The notes beneath the pieces are model-generated. The model had not been told where the DNA came from, did no database searches, and saw only the letters and a program-made list of their open reading frames with translations. Positions 63,766 to 64,000 of a stretch of 64,000 nucleotides of DNA are shown piece after piece. Within the stretch, counting starts at the first letter, position 1. Every line of letters begins with the position of its first letter. Origin of the DNA: Sellimonas sp963559135 (GTDB lineage: Bacteria > Bacillota > Clostridia > Lachnospirales > Lachnospiraceae); assembly GCA_963559135.1 (NCBI GenBank), contig CAUWJP010000014.1:10916-74915 (forward strand), written 5' to 3'. The position numbers and the translations under genes were made by a program.

Positions 63766-64000
63766 TGTAAGTACAACATATACAAAAATATAGAGGGTAA
63801 AGCAGATATTCCGCCTTTCCAGTGTATCAATTCAGACGTTCAGAAATGAGCGTCTATTTTTTTACCCTAAAACCAGAAAGGACGTGATACCACGAAAAAA
63901 TCACCACCGCCGGAGCGTTCCCCTCCGCTTCCAGACCGTAACCCGAAACCAACCATCAAACACAACATTCAGAAAGGACAGGTACATCTATATGGAATTA
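63766..64000. mobile_element. Probable left end of an integrated element
   Basis: The sequence begins where cotJC homology ends. A leader with nested inverted repeats comes first (next entry). Two ribosome-site-like AGAAAGGACs follow, at 63876-63883 and 63971-63978. The frame from GTG 63884 is open to the window end and includes ATG 63992. No transposase or integrase is visible, so type is unassigned; an integrative conjugative element is my guess from the compact leader. Confidence 0.45.
63795..63867 (+). promoter_or_regulatory. Leader hairpins with terminator-like stem
   Basis: GGGTAAA (63795-63801) is complementary to TTTACCC (63861-63867). Within it AGACG-TCA pairs with TGA-CGTCT (63834-63855) closed by a GAAA loop, followed by seven T. 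This could be an attenuator for the element's first gene. Confidence 0.5.

Noticed and set aside
63611..63793. 60-residue plus-strand open frame.
   Set aside because: It lies antisense to the cotJC fragment, lacks a ribosome site and has no recognisable protein features.

Overview
The window looks like the chromosome of a spore-forming, Gram-positive gut Firmicute of the Lachnospiraceae type (Blautia/Dorea/Ruminococcus-like). This is inferred from AGGAGG-type ribosome sites, compact operons ended by hairpin-plus-T-run terminators, a PTS/antiterminator pair, cdaA-cdaR, a diacylglycerol kinase of Gram-positive type, EFR1-type ferredoxins and a spore-coat CotJC remnant. I could not run a search, so species is not claimed. 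No rRNA, tRNA or CRISPR array was seen.

Layout. 1-4,100: end of a glucose-family PTS permease, its PRD antiterminator, a convergent ABC-F ATPase and a Gfo/Idh/MocA oxidoreductase. 4,160-9,470: a divergent peptidase pair (C26 amidotransferase-like and M19 dipeptidase), a DUF1835/DUF3658-like protein, a GNAT acetyltransferase, a PIN-PhoH ATPase and an HD phosphohydrolase. 9,516-12,300 (minus strand): a cytosolic-looking von Willebrand A protein with a Cys-rich tail, then an ABC-2 exporter whose ATPase has lost its Walker A half. 12,439-17,935: a binding-protein-dependent ABC importer operon with a tandemly duplicated lipoprotein, the first copy broken by one in-frame TAG, plus two unrecognised membrane-anchored proteins. 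17,956-19,115: a DMT exporter followed by the C-terminal stump of an MFS transporter.

19,116-29,140: housekeeping and envelope genes (gamma-glutamylcyclotransferase-like, dgkA, phasin-like plus UbiB kinase, SseB-like, cytidylate kinase-like, an LCP ligase with a Tyr/Asp tract, an OLD-family nuclease, two Fe-S proteins). 29,196-38,362: DNA repair and cell shape (uvrB-uvrA with an SOS-like box in the leader, mreB/mbl, recD2, comF). 38,409-44,085: c-di-AMP synthesis (cdaA, cdaR) behind two unrecognised membrane proteins, followed by an HPr and leuA. 44,289-57,934: a nucleotidyltransferase and a Wzx/Wzy-type surface-polysaccharide cluster with UDP-galactofuranose supply, a CDP-polyol phosphotransferase and a TarI-like cytidylyltransferase. 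Its middle (about 50-56 kb) is visibly more AT-rich than its flanks.

58,052-63,455: a cohesin-like membrane protein with a roughly 100-residue acidic cytoplasmic tail, glmS, an HtrA protease and a CsoR copper sensor with a readable operator. At the right edge a cotJC spore-coat gene (minus strand) is cut after its last ~73 codons, and unrelated sequence with a terminator-like leader follows. This is probably the end of an integrated mobile element that continues beyond the window.
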